From: Pseudoteredinibacter isoporae_A
GTDB taxonomy: Bacteria > Pseudomonadota > Gammaproteobacteria > Pseudomonadales > Cellvibrionaceae
Direction of reading: 5' to 3'
Assembly: GCF_040372805.1 (NCBI RefSeq)
Contig: NZ_BAABWJ010000002.1
Location: 248,001 to 312,000, forward strand
DNA: 64,000 bases
The notes beneath the pieces are model-generated. The model was not told where the DNA came from. It made no database searches and saw only the letters and a program-made list of their open reading frames with translations. The translations under genes were made by a program, and so were the position numbers. Of the stretch, positions 50,314-58,973 are shown one piece after another. Positions within the stretch are counted from its first letter, which is position 1, and every line of letters starts with the position of its first letter.

Positions 50314-51552
50314 ATGTCCCGCAGACGAGTTGTGGTAACGGGTTTAGGTATGGTTTCACCAGTGGGCAACACGGTGACGGATACCTGGCAAAATATTTTA
50401 GCGGGCAAAAGCGGCGTAGGCATGATCGACAAATTCGATGCTTCGGCGTTTACCACCCGATTCAGTGCGGCGGTTAAAGATTTGGATGTTGGCGAATACA
50501 TGCCCATCAAAGACGCCCGTAAAATGGATCCGTTTATTCAATACGGTATGGTTGCTGGCATTCAGGCCATTGAGGACTCTGGTATTGAAGTGACCGATGA
50601 GAACGCGCCTCGTATCGGTGCCGCGATCGGTTCCGGTATTGGCGGAATCGGCTCTATCGAGGACGGCGCTAAAACCATCAGTGAACGTGGCCCTCGTCGT
50701 ATTTCCCCCTTCTTTGTACCCGGTGCGATCATCAATATGATCTCGGGTAATCTGTCGATCAAATACGGTTTTCGTGGCCCCAACCTCGCGGTAGTTACGG
50801 CATGTACAACCGGGACACACTGTATTGGTCTGGCGGCGCGTTCCATTCAGTACGGTGAATCTGATGTCATGATCGCAGGTGGTGCGGAAATGGCGACCAG
50901 TCCTGTGGGCCTGGGTGGTTTCGCGGCCGCTCGCGCGCTGTCGACTCGCAATGATGATCCCCAGGCCGCCAGTCGCCCTTGGGACAAAGATCGCGATGGA
51001 TTTGTGTTGGGTGAAGGCGCAGGTGTGATGGTGTTGGAAGAGTACGAACACGCCAAAGCTCGCGGTGCCAAAATTTATGCAGAGCTGATTGGCTTTGGTA
51101 TGAGTGGTGATGCGTATCATATGACCTCTCCACCAGAAGATGGTGCCGGTGCCGCGTTGTCCATGCAGAACGCGATTAACGACGCGGCCATCGATACAGC
51201 TGCCATCAACTACATCAATGCGCACGGCACATCGACCCCGGCCGGCGATGTGGCCGAGTGTATCGCTGTGAAAAGTGTGATGGGTAATAACGTGGATCAA
51301 GTCGCCGTGAGTTCGACCAAATCCATGATTGGCCACCTGTTGGGTGCGGCGGGTTCTGTTGAGGCCATCTTGTCTGTGCTCGCGATTAGAGATCAGGTTG
51401 CACCTCCGACGATTAACCTCGATAACCCGGACAAGGGTTGCGATATTAATCTCGTGCCGCATACGGCTCAGGAGCGTGAAATCGATGCGGTGCTGAGCAA
51501 TTCCTTCGGCTTTGGTGGCACCAACGGTTCTCTGATTTTCCGCCGCGTTTAA
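50314..51552 (+). CDS. fabF: 3-oxoacyl-ACP synthase II
   Basis: FabF elongates acyl-ACP and adjusts unsaturation with temperature. The 412 residues start SRRRVVVTGLGMVSPVGN; the Cys-His-His triad lies in VTACTTGTHCIGLA (Cys about 163), INAHGTSTPAGD (His about 304) and KSMIGHLLGAAGSVE (His about 340), and the end reads SNSFGFGGTNGSLIF. GGAGG lies 4 bases before the ATG at 50314. It follows the acpP terminator; pabC starts 6 bp downstream. Confidence 0.98.
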   Translation: MSRRRVVVTGLGMVSPVGNTVTDTWQNILAGKSGVGMIDKFDASAFTTRFSAAVKDLDVGEYMPIKDARKMDPFIQYGMVAGIQAIEDSGIEVTDENAPRIGAAIGSGIGGIGSIEDGAKTISERGPRRISPFFVPGAIINMISGNLSIKYGFRGPNLAVVTACTTGTHCIGLAARSIQYGESDVMIAGGAEMATSPVGLGGFAAARALSTRNDDPQAASRPWDKDRDGFVLGEGAGVMVLEEYEHAKARGAKIYAELIGFGMSGDAYHMTSPPEDGAGAALSMQNAINDAAIDTAAINYINAHGTSTPAGDVAECIAVKSVMGNNVDQVAVSSTKSMIGHLLGAAGSVEAILSVLAIRDQVAPPTINLDNPDKGCDINLVPHTAQEREIDAVLSNSFGFGGTNGSLIFRRV

Positions 51553-51558
51553 TTTGGT

Positions 51559-52404
51559 ATGTCGCAATCAGCGCTGATATGCCGCGTCAATGGCCGCGAT
51601 ACCGAGCAGCTCAGTCTGTTCGATCGCGGCTTTCAATTTGGCGATTCCCTGTTTGAAACGTCCCGTTTTTATCATGGCCATTGCCCGTTATGGTCTTATC
51701 ACCTTGAGCGTTTGCAGCTAGGTTGTTTACGCTTGGGCATCGAATACCCTGAGGCTCTATTGAGCGCGGAATACGCTCGGTTGTGCCAACAGCTTTCCGA
51801 GTGGGGGCAAAGCGAAGCCATCATTAAATTTCAATTGAGTCGTGGTGAGAGTCAGCGGGGTTATGGCGTCGTTCAAGGGCCAAGCAATTTAATTACTTTG
51901 GCTTTTTCTGCGGACCCTGTTGATCAAACCACCGCGCCGAAATCCTTGGAGATCAGTCCCGTTGCCTTGGCGCAGCAGCCCTTACTTGCCGGGCTGAAAC
52001 ATGGCAATCGGCTGGAGCAGGTGTTAGCTCGACAGCAGCTCTCGACGGACTGTGATGATGCCATCTTGCTGGACACCGATAAGCGCGTGATTGAAGCCAT
52101 CAGCAGCAATGTGTTCATTTTGCAAAATGGGAACTGGCTAACCCCCAATTTACGGGAATCTGGCGTGGCGGGTGTGGTGCGTGCCGTGTTGCTGGAGGCT
52201 GGAGCGGTTACCGTTGCCGATATCGATGTCGCCACCTTGTACCGTGCAGATGCTTTGTGTCTTGCTAATTCGGTGCAAGGAATTCAGCTTGTGAAGCAGC
52301 TCTCTGGGAGCGAGAATTTTCAAGAGAGTACACGCTATTGGCAACACCTGGACGCTTCGGAATATCTATCGCAGATTTACCTTGAACGGTTTACACTGAG
52401 CTGA
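51559..52404 (+). CDS. pabC: aminodeoxychorismate lyase
   Basis: PabC releases pyruvate from aminodeoxychorismate to give p-aminobenzoate for folate. The 281-residue PLP fold-type IV protein has SLFDRGFQFGDSLFETSR, the cofactor Lys in LAGLKHGNRLEQVLAR (about 153), ISSNVFILQNGNWLTP and SGVAGVVRAVLLE. The fabF-pabC-mltG-tmk order matches Escherichia coli. Overlapping spacing suggests one transcript from fabF to tmk. Confidence 0.95.
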   Translation: MSQSALICRVNGRDTEQLSLFDRGFQFGDSLFETSRFYHGHCPLWSYHLERLQLGCLRLGIEYPEALLSAEYARLCQQLSEWGQSEAIIKFQLSRGESQRGYGVVQGPSNLITLAFSADPVDQTTAPKSLEISPVALAQQPLLAGLKHGNRLEQVLARQQLSTDCDDAILLDTDKRVIEAISSNVFILQNGNWLTPNLRESGVAGVVRAVLLEAGAVTVADIDVATLYRADALCLANSVQGIQLVKQLSGSENFQESTRYWQHLDASEYLSQIYLERFTLS

Positions 52405-52424
52405 GTGTATTTGGAAACTGAAGT

Positions 52425-53474
52425 ATGTTGGATGCATTGGGCCCTTGGCGGCGTTACATCATTGGTTTTTTGGCAGCAATTGTCTTAATGTGTTGCGTGA
52501 TGGTTGGCCTTGGCTTGTGGGTCAGTCAACAATTACAACGCAATCTCGATCTCCCAAGCGGCGAGCTGTTATATAAAGTGCCCGCGGGTGCCAGCTTGGC
52601 CAGTGTCAGTCGAGACCTGGAGCAGCAGGGCATCATCCCTTCAGCAAGGCTGTTGCGTCTCTACGCGCGTTTAACCGAGCAGAGCGGTATACGTCGTGGA
52701 GAATTTCTACTGGATTCCAGTCTTAATTCCTTGAGTTTGCTGACCAAGCTGCGCAGCGATGATGTTGTGCAATACCATATAACATTATTGGAAGGTTGGC
52801 GTTATCAGCAAGCACTTGATTATCTTCACAGCAAAGCCAATATTAAGGCTGAGCTTAAAGGTCTTAGCTGGGATGAACAAAAGCAAAAGCTGGGTATCGA
52901 GATAGCCCACCCGGAAGGGTATTTTTTTCCAGATACGTATCGCTATCAGGACGGTGAAAGTGATGTGGCGATTTTGAAGCGTGCCCATCGCAAACTGATG
53001 GACATTCTGGAGCGTGAGTGGGATAAAAAAGCGACGGGTTTGCCTTATCGTAATCCCCAAGAAGCTTTGATTATGGCGTCGATTATTGAAAAAGAAACGG
53101 CCAAGGATAGCGAGCGCGAAATGATCGCGGGTGTGTTTGTACGCCGACTGCAGAAAAACATGCGTTTGCAGACCGATCCTACCGTGATTTACGGTATGGG
53201 CGAGCGCTATAAAGGCAATATTCGCAGAAAGGATCTACGTGAAGCGACACCTTATAACACCTACGTGATTAAAGGCTTGCCACTAACACCGATTGCCTTG
53301 GTGGCAGAACGTTCGATTTACGCCGCTCTGCACCCAGACGACAGCAGCAATTTATTTTTTGTGGCCAAAGGTGATGGCAGCCATCAATTTTCAGCGACGC
53401 TGGATCAGCACAATCGCGCTGTTCGTGAATACCAAATTGAAAACAGAAAATCCAATTATCGTTCGGCCCCATGA
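52425..53474 (+). CDS. mltG: endolytic murein transglycosylase MltG
   Basis: MltG cleaves nascent glycan strands at the inner membrane. The 349 residues carry one N-terminal membrane helix (about 12-32) and the YceG domain: the LysM-like part near VPAGASLASVSRDLEQQGII, then LEGWRYQQALDYL, HPEGYFFPDTYRYQDG and the catalytic Glu in MASIIEKETAKDSEREMIAGVFVRRL, in sequence near residue 220. It ends ATPYNTYVIKGLPLTPIA and FFVAKGDGSHQFS. Between pabC and tmk as expected. Confidence 0.96.
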   Translation: MLDALGPWRRYIIGFLAAIVLMCCVMVGLGLWVSQQLQRNLDLPSGELLYKVPAGASLASVSRDLEQQGIIPSARLLRLYARLTEQSGIRRGEFLLDSSLNSLSLLTKLRSDDVVQYHITLLEGWRYQQALDYLHSKANIKAELKGLSWDEQKQKLGIEIAHPEGYFFPDTYRYQDGESDVAILKRAHRKLMDILEREWDKKATGLPYRNPQEALIMASIIEKETAKDSEREMIAGVFVRRLQKNMRLQTDPTVIYGMGERYKGNIRRKDLREATPYNTYVIKGLPLTPIALVAERSIYAALHPDDSSNLFFVAKGDGSHQFSATLDQHNRAVREYQIENRKSNYRSAP

Positions 53475-53502
53475 CGATTGAGGGAGCCATAAGGAACAAC
53501 AC

Positions 53503-54135
53503 ATGCAAACCATGAAGCCGGGCTTATTTATTACGGTTGAAGGCACAGAAGGGGTTGGAAAAACCTCGAATATGAATTTTATCCGTGACACGCTGGAGGC
53601 AAAAGGGATTGAGGTGGTTTGCACTCGAGAGCCGGGTGGTACCCCGTTGGCTGAAGAGTTACGCGAGCTTCTGTTGAGCAAACGTGAAGAAAAAGTGGAT
53701 GAAACCGCAGAGTTATTGATGATGTTTGCTGCCCGAGCACAACATTTGCAAAGCTTGATCATTCCAAGTTTGATGCGAGGCGCATGGGTCTTGTGTGACC
53801 GTTTTACCGATGCCACCTATGCTTATCAAGGCGCCGGCCGAGGCCTATCAATGCAAACTATTGCGCAGCTGGAATCCATGGTACAAGGACAGTTGCAGCC
53901 CGATGCCACGTTTATTCTCGATGTGGATGTGGAATTGGGATTGGAGCGCGCCAGTAAGCGCAGTGAAGCGGATCGTTTTGAGTCTGAGCACCTAGAATTT
54001 TTTGAGCGTGTTCGGGCTTGTTATCTCAGCCGCGCAGAGCAACAACCCAAACGCTACTTTGTGATCAATGCGGGCCAGACACTTGATAGCGTTCAGCAGG
54101 ATATTCATCGCCAACTGACGCTGCTGCTGCCCTAA
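53503..54135 (+). CDS. tmk: thymidylate kinase
   Basis: Tmk phosphorylates dTMP. The 210 residues show the P-loop FITVEGTEGVGKTSNM (about 6-21), the DR(x) motif in CTREPGGTPLAEELRELLL, LCDRFTDATYAYQGAGRG and a lid region ERASKRSEADRFE. It ends the fabF-pabC-mltG-tmk run. holB, which normally follows directly, is displaced by about 2.3 kb of reverse-strand genes. Confidence 0.97.
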   Translation: MQTMKPGLFITVEGTEGVGKTSNMNFIRDTLEAKGIEVVCTREPGGTPLAEELRELLLSKREEKVDETAELLMMFAARAQHLQSLIIPSLMRGAWVLCDRFTDATYAYQGAGRGLSMQTIAQLESMVQGQLQPDATFILDVDVELGLERASKRSEADRFESEHLEFFERVRACYLSRAEQQPKRYFVINAGQTLDSVQQDIHRQLTLLLP

Positions 54136-54165
54136 GTATTTTCAAGGGGCGCTTTGCGTGCGCAA

Positions 54166-54798
54166 TCAAAAATCAGCGGGGCAGTGCAAGTCCAATGTGT
54201 GTTTGGTGACCGGGTGTTGAAGAGTGAGCCATTCCGCATGCAGGCATAGGCGAGGGGACTTTTGTTTAACCGCTTCGGGAGCATAAAACTCATCTCCCAG
54301 AATCGGATGGCCGATGGCCTGCATATGAACCCGCAGTTGGTGTGAACGGCCGGTAAGAGGTTTGAGCGTTACGCGGCTGCAATGGATGTCGGCATCATAG
54401 GATACGTACTCAAGCCTTGTTTGTGCGGGCTTCCCATTTTCATGATCCACCATTTGCAAGGGCCTGTTCGGCCAGTCACAGATCAGAGGCAAGTCAATTT
54501 GCTGTTCCTTGGGGTCCACTTTTCCTTCTACAAGTGCGCAATATTGTTTGTCCATGGTGCGCTGTTCAAACTGCTGGCCCAGAGCCACTTGAGATTCATG
54601 ACTGAGTGGAATCAACAGCAAACCTGAGGTTGCCATATCCAGCCGATGGACAATGCGAGCATTGGGGTAGGCGGGCAGAATGCGATTGATCAGGCAGTCC
54701 TGTTTATCCGGTCCGCGACCCGGCACAGACAACAAGCCCGGGGGTTTGTTTACCGCCAGTAAGTGCTGATCTTGATAGACAATTGCGATGTCTTGCAT
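54166..54798 (-). CDS. rluA: RluA-family pseudouridine synthase
   Basis: The 210-residue enzyme lacks the S4 domain and fits RluA, which modifies 23S rRNA U746 and tRNA U32. Motifs are LLAVNKPPGLLSVPGRG, the catalytic Asp in RIVHRLDMATSGLLLIP (about 54), DKQYCALVEG, and GRSHQLRVHMQAIGHPILGDEFY. The length is close to RluA of Escherichia coli (about 219). It lies convergent with tmk, between tmk and the displaced holB. It could also be a paralogue acting only on tRNA. Confidence 0.85.
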   Translation of the reverse strand: MQDIAIVYQDQHLLAVNKPPGLLSVPGRGPDKQDCLINRILPAYPNARIVHRLDMATSGLLLIPLSHESQVALGQQFEQRTMDKQYCALVEGKVDPKEQQIDLPLICDWPNRPLQMVDHENGKPAQTRLEYVSYDADIHCSRVTLKPLTGRSHQLRVHMQAIGHPILGDEFYAPEAVKQKSPRLCLHAEWLTLQHPVTKHTLDLHCPADF

Positions 54799-54916
54799 GC
54801 CGCTGTTCCTGAAGAAATCAGCGGCATACTAAGGATTTGGCCGAGCGAAGGCAATAGTGTTTCGTCTTACCTTCGCTTGTATTAGGGCGACGTTATTCGA
54901 GGCCTTGGGAGCGTGC

Positions 54917-56194
54917 TTAAAGTTCCTTGCGAACCCCCAGCATCCACTGAGAACGATCAAAACTGCTGTTGCTTCCCTGCCATTGATACTCGACATAAGG
55001 CATCCAGCCGTGAGGCAGGATTGCGGTCAGACTGAGTCCCATATTGATATAGCTGTCGTCCGGACTTTCCCCGGCGAATTGATAGAGCGTATTGCTGCTG
55101 TCTTGCACGAAGCTGGCGCTCATGAGTTGCGGGTCCCGGTCAAATTCTTTTTCGTATTCAAGCCTCAGTTGGGGGATTAACACTCCGAAGTCCTGATTGA
55201 AAACAGCGCTGACATTAATACCCAAGTTGCCGATTTGAGAGTCACGTTCCATTTTTGAAAAGCGCATATTCAAGCCAGTGCCGCTGAGATCACGCTCACT
55301 GAAGCCATCAACCTCGGAGTTTGCCCAGAGCAAAGCGAGATAAGGGGTGAAAGTCCACTGATCGGCGTAGAAGCTGTAACCACTGTTGATACTGAACCAC
55401 TGGCTTTCCCCGTCGGCGCTGCCGGCTGTGCGGGAGCTGATGGTGGGGAGGCTGCGGCTGGCTTCCTGATACAGGGAATTGCGGGAGAAATCATTATCGC
55501 TACGGCTAAAGCCTGCTCCGGCCTGCAGATACCAGTTTTCATTCAGATCCGCACTGGCAAAAAAACTGAGCGCCGACTGTTTGCTGTCTTTGCTGCCCGC
55601 TGAGTTGCCTGGCGCAAAATTAATACCTGGCAGTTCACCGAGAAAATCCAGCTCACTGTCTTCATAGGCATACAGAGCACCGATAACCAGACGGTCGTTC
55701 ACACGATAATCGATGCCGAGTTCGAAAGCGCGGCCATCGGAGTCATAGCCCCGTTCAGTGCCAAAGCTTGCCGCTCGTTTGGAATCTTCCTGCTGGCCTC
55801 GAGCGTTCACCCAGAAGCTGAATGGACCAATAGGAGTCTCACTGCCACTGCTACCGCCTTTGGGGTTTTGTTTACGTTCTCTTTGCAGGCGAGCGTTTGC
55901 GCGGGCGAAACCCAGTGCAGCGTCGTTGCTGCTGAGCATCTGGCTTGGGTTCAGGGACGCTTCACTGTCGGTTGATAAATCACCGGGCAGCGCAGGCACG
56001 TTAAAACACAAGCCTGGCAGGCGATCGTCAACTTCGTTGGGAGATTGTTGCTGACAGACATTGAAGAAATAATCCTGAAAATCTGTTGTCCCCGCATTGG
56101 CGTAATGAGGCGCCATTGCGATGCTTAAACAGGTTCCGAAGAAGGTGAATTTGGGAAGGTCCTTGCAAATTTTGCTGTGCATTTTTGTACTCAC
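54917..56194 (-). CDS. autotransporter-type beta-barrel outer-membrane protein
   Basis: The 425 residues show a signal peptide (basic start, core FTFFGTCLSIAMA, ending ANA near 35), a short region of about 100 residues with two Cys, a Gly/Ser-rich linker (NPKGGSSGSETPIGPFSF) and a C-terminal barrel of about 290 residues with alternating aromatic strands. It reads like an autotransporter barrel domain without a large passenger. It ends in LGVRKEL, not the usual terminal Phe. The start is either GTG 56194 or ATG 56182; both give the same signal. Role unknown. Confidence 0.75.
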   Translation of the reverse strand: MSTKMHSKICKDLPKFTFFGTCLSIAMAPHYANAGTTDFQDYFFNVCQQQSPNEVDDRLPGLCFNVPALPGDLSTDSEASLNPSQMLSSNDAALGFARANARLQRERKQNPKGGSSGSETPIGPFSFWVNARGQQEDSKRAASFGTERGYDSDGRAFELGIDYRVNDRLVIGALYAYEDSELDFLGELPGINFAPGNSAGSKDSKQSALSFFASADLNENWYLQAGAGFSRSDNDFSRNSLYQEASRSLPTISSRTAGSADGESQWFSINSGYSFYADQWTFTPYLALLWANSEVDGFSERDLSGTGLNMRFSKMERDSQIGNLGINVSAVFNQDFGVLIPQLRLEYEKEFDRDPQLMSASFVQDSSNTLYQFAGESPDDSYINMGLSLTAILPHGWMPYVEYQWQGSNSSFDRSQWMLGVRKEL

Positions 56195-56413
56195 TATCTA
56201 TGCCCCACGGCTTATCAGGTTTTACGGAATATTAGCTTTGTCGGGTATAGGCGAAACATCCCTAGAAGTGACCACAATTCCAATTTTGGAGGATGCTCTG
56301 GCTGCCAATCTTGGGTATTGGCTTAGCCATAAATGGTTAGTTTGCTTGCCGCTTCATGAGACGGATGTTCCGGTCATACCCCAATGGTGTGGAGTCGAGG
56401 GCGATCTGGCATA

Positions 56414-57460
56414 ATGTCGCTGAATAATCACAGAGAATTTCAAGAGGTTTTGGTGTCCGCAACACTTCCTTATCCCTGGCAGCAGAAGACCTGGCAATCT
56501 TTGCTGGCGCGTTTTCAGCAGGCGCAGTTACCCCACGGCTTACTGTTTAATGGCACGGCTGGTGTAGGTAAGCGCCACCTTGCGCAGTGCCTGGCGGAAT
56601 TCGTTCTGTGTTTGACGCCCCAAAGTGACGCGGCCTGTGGCCAATGCAAATCCTGTGAGTTGATTAAGGCGGGGACTCACCCCGACCTGCAGAATGTTGC
56701 TCCAGAAGAGAGCGGTAAAGCCATCAAAATTGATCAAGTGCGCAAGCTCAATCATTTTCTTGGTCAAACCTCTCAGCAGGGGGGCTATAAAGTCGCCATC
56801 CTGGCGCCGGCGGAAGCCATGAACATCAATGCGGCCAACGCCTTGTTGAAGAACCTGGAAGAGCCCAGTGCCAAAACCCTGATTATTTTGATCAGCGATG
56901 CCCCTAATCGTTTGATGGCCACCATTCGCAGTCGTTGTCAGGCAGTTGCTTTTGCGGTGCCAGCCTTATCCGATGCGAGTCGCTGGTTGACCCCTTTGTG
57001 CGGAGAGCATCAGCCGGAAGCGCTGCTGAACATGTGTGGCGGCGCACCATTGGCTGCTCGGGATCTACTGGATGAAGGGCGCCTGGAAGCCCGTTTGGCC
57101 TTTGCTAAAGACCTGCATGACATGGCCAATGGACAGATGTTTTCGCTTCAGGCGGCCAGCCGTTGGATGGACGCTGAACCTCTGCTGTTGATTGAAGCTT
57201 TATTGACTTGGCTACAGTCCGCCAGTCGACAGGAAGCCCAGCCCGAAACTATGCAGCAAATGGAAGACGAGCAGGCTTTGATGACCGTGTTGCAGAGCGT
57301 GGGGGTGAAGCTGCGTTTTCGGCTCTATGACAAGCTACTCAAGTCTAAAGCTCAGTTGCTGAGCGGCGCCAATCCAAACCAGCAATTATTGCTCGAAGAA
57401 ATCGCGATGGACTGGCAGGCGATGATGGCATCACGTAAGCCGATGCGCCCGGCCATTTAA
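56414..57460 (+). CDS. holB: DNA polymerase III subunit delta'
   Basis: Delta' is part of the clamp loader. The 348 residues have LPHGLLFNGTAGVGKRHLAQCLA (P-loop-like, in sequence near 40), a zinc-binding set CGQCKSCELI with an upstream Cys, HPDLQNVAPEE, NAANALLKNLEEPSAKTLIILIS and RSRCQAV. Two starts compete: ATG 56414, and GTG 56453, which has AAGAGG 5 bases upstream and begins nearer to the conserved LPYPWQQ. pilZ follows, as in Pseudomonas. Confidence 0.93.
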   Translation: MSLNNHREFQEVLVSATLPYPWQQKTWQSLLARFQQAQLPHGLLFNGTAGVGKRHLAQCLAEFVLCLTPQSDAACGQCKSCELIKAGTHPDLQNVAPEESGKAIKIDQVRKLNHFLGQTSQQGGYKVAILAPAEAMNINAANALLKNLEEPSAKTLIILISDAPNRLMATIRSRCQAVAFAVPALSDASRWLTPLCGEHQPEALLNMCGGAPLAARDLLDEGRLEARLAFAKDLHDMANGQMFSLQAASRWMDAEPLLLIEALLTWLQSASRQEAQPETMQQMEDEQALMTVLQSVGVKLRFRLYDKLLKSKAQLLSGANPNQQLLLEEIAMDWQAMMASRKPMRPAI

Positions 57461-57546
57461 CATTGAACTCACTCGACTCAAAGGCCCTGATGCTGTGTAA
57501 AGCCCTTTAATTTCGGGCATTTAGCCTCAATTAGCCTGTCATAATA

Positions 57547-57575
57547 TTGAACCCTGGCCTTGAGGCAGCTATATT
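57547..57575 (+). promoter_or_regulatory. promoter of pilZ
   Basis: TTGAAC (57547-57552), a 17-bp spacer and TATATT (57570-57575), about 105 bp before the pilZ ATG. Confidence 0.6.
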
Positions 57576-57680
57576 ACAGCTTATACGCAAGATGATGGTG
57601 AGGTGAGAAAGCCCCGCCCAAAACGCTGAGTAAAAAACAGCAAGCTGTCTTCGTGAGAAGACCAGAAAAAGGAAATCAAT

Positions 57681-58034
57681 ATGGCGGGCATGGGTGGAAG
57701 CGCTCGTAATGGGATATTATCCCTGACGATTAAAGATAAAGCGGTACTTTACGCGGCCTATATGCCGTTTATTGAGCATGGCGGCTTGTTTATCCCAACC
57801 AGCAAACAGTATCAGTTGGGCGATGAGGTGTTCATGCTGCTCAACCTGATGGATGAACCGGAAAAGATCCCGGTTGCGGGTAAAGTGGTTTGGCTCACCC
57901 CAAAAGGAGCTCAGAGCAACCGTGCCGCTGGTATTGGTGTGCAATTCAGTGACCACGACAATGTGGCCTTGAACAAAATCGAGAATTATCTGGCGGGCTC
58001 ATTGGATTCAGATCGTCCTACCCATACCATGTAA
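57681..58034 (+). CDS. pilZ: type IV pilus assembly protein PilZ
   Basis: The 117-residue PilZ-domain protein has the order ILSLTIKDKAVLYAAYMPFIEHGGLFIPTSKQY and VAGKVVWLTPKG, GIGVQFSD, as in PilZ proper of Pseudomonas, needed for type IV pilus biogenesis. Like that protein it lacks the RxxxR c-di-GMP motif before the D/NxSxxG-like site, so it probably does not bind c-di-GMP. GGAAATCA precedes the ATG. Located between holB and tatD as in Pseudomonas. Confidence 0.93.
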   Translation: MAGMGGSARNGILSLTIKDKAVLYAAYMPFIEHGGLFIPTSKQYQLGDEVFMLLNLMDEPEKIPVAGKVVWLTPKGAQSNRAAGIGVQFSDHDNVALNKIENYLAGSLDSDRPTHTM

Positions 58035-58051
58035 CCTCGGCCTTATTTTTG

Positions 58052-58083
58052 CGGCCCAATCGGCTTGCCGATTGGGCCGTTTT
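58052..58083 (+). terminator. terminator of pilZ
   Basis: CGGCCCAATCGG (58052-58063) and CCGATTGGGCCG (58068-58079), a perfect 12-bp stem with CTTG loop, then TTTT. Confidence 0.9.
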
Positions 58084-58148
58084 CATTTTAGAACAGGCTA
58101 AACGTTGCTTACCGATCAGCGTTGCCATACCTACTTAGAGATACCGTT

Positions 58149-58922
58149 GTGTTAATAGATTCCCATTGCCACCTTGATCGTTTGAAATACAAAGACGGTG
58201 AAAACCTCGACAGCACCGTTCAATTTGCTTTGGATCGTGGTGTTGAAAAAATGCTTTGTGTGGGTATCAGCACTGAAAACCGGGAGGCCGTCACCGACAT
58301 TGCCGATCGCTATGAACAAGTTTACGCGTCAGTAGGGGTTCACCCATTGGATGTGGAAACCGGTTTGGCCACCGTTGAAGATTTGGTGGCGTGGTCAACG
58401 CATAAAAAAGTGGTGGCGCTGGGGGAAACTGGCCTCGACTACTATTACAGTGTCGAACAAAAAAGCCTGCAGCAGGAAAGCTTCGTTTTGCATTTGGAAG
58501 CGGCAGCCAAGGCTGAGTTACCCGTCATTGTACATACGCGGGATGCCCGCGAGGATACCCTCGATCTCATTCGCAATCACGGCGATTTAGAGCAGGCGGG
58601 TGTTTTGCATTGCTTTACTGAAAATTGGGACATGGCTTCAAAAGCTTTGGACATGAACTATTACATCTCCATATCAGGCATTGTGACATTCCGAAATGCG
58701 GATGAGTTGCGTGATGTGTGTAAAAACATTCCGCTTGAGCGTTTGTTGGTGGAAACCGATTCACCGTATCTTGCCCCGGTTCCTTATCGAGGTAAGCCCA
58801 ATCAACCGGCCTATGTTAGAGAAGTTGCAGAGTTTATTGCCGACTTAAAAGGCGTTTCCTATGAAGACTTGTTGCACGCGACCGGGAGCAACTTTCACCG
58901 CTTATTTCACAAGGCGGCTTGA
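58149..58922 (+). CDS. tatD: TatD family metal-dependent hydrolase
   Basis: TatD-type proteins are metal-dependent nucleases or hydrolases with a TIM-barrel fold; the one at this site in Escherichia coli is YcfH. The 257 residues begin LIDSHCHLDRL (metal His pair), then VGVHPLDV, ALGETGLDYYY, PVIVHTRDAREDTL, LHCFTEN and the late VETDSPYLAPVPYRGKPNQPAYV. GTG 58149 is chosen as the family starts at this point; TTG 58122 adds unrelated residues and overlaps no useful site. Confidence 0.94.
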   Translation: MLIDSHCHLDRLKYKDGENLDSTVQFALDRGVEKMLCVGISTENREAVTDIADRYEQVYASVGVHPLDVETGLATVEDLVAWSTHKKVVALGETGLDYYYSVEQKSLQQESFVLHLEAAAKAELPVIVHTRDAREDTLDLIRNHGDLEQAGVLHCFTENWDMASKALDMNYYISISGIVTFRNADELRDVCKNIPLERLLVETDSPYLAPVPYRGKPNQPAYVREVAEFIADLKGVSYEDLLHATGSNFHRLFHKAA

Positions 58923-58929
58923 AGGTATC

Positions 58930-58958
58930 GGGCGCTACACCAGGCCACTAGAGCGCCC
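58930..58958. terminator. convergent hairpin after tatD
   Basis: GGGCGCT (58930-58936) and AGCGCCC (58952-58958), a 7-bp stem with a 15-nt loop between convergent genes; a T-rich tail (TTTGTTTTT) follows on the plus strand. Confidence 0.45.
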
Positions 58959-58973
58959 GCCCTTCATTTGTTT

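Noticed and set aside
50398..51567. 389-residue open frame antisense to fabF
   Set aside because: Lies over a clear fabF with full catalytic triad; the antisense product is His/Arg/Thr-rich with no recognisable domain.
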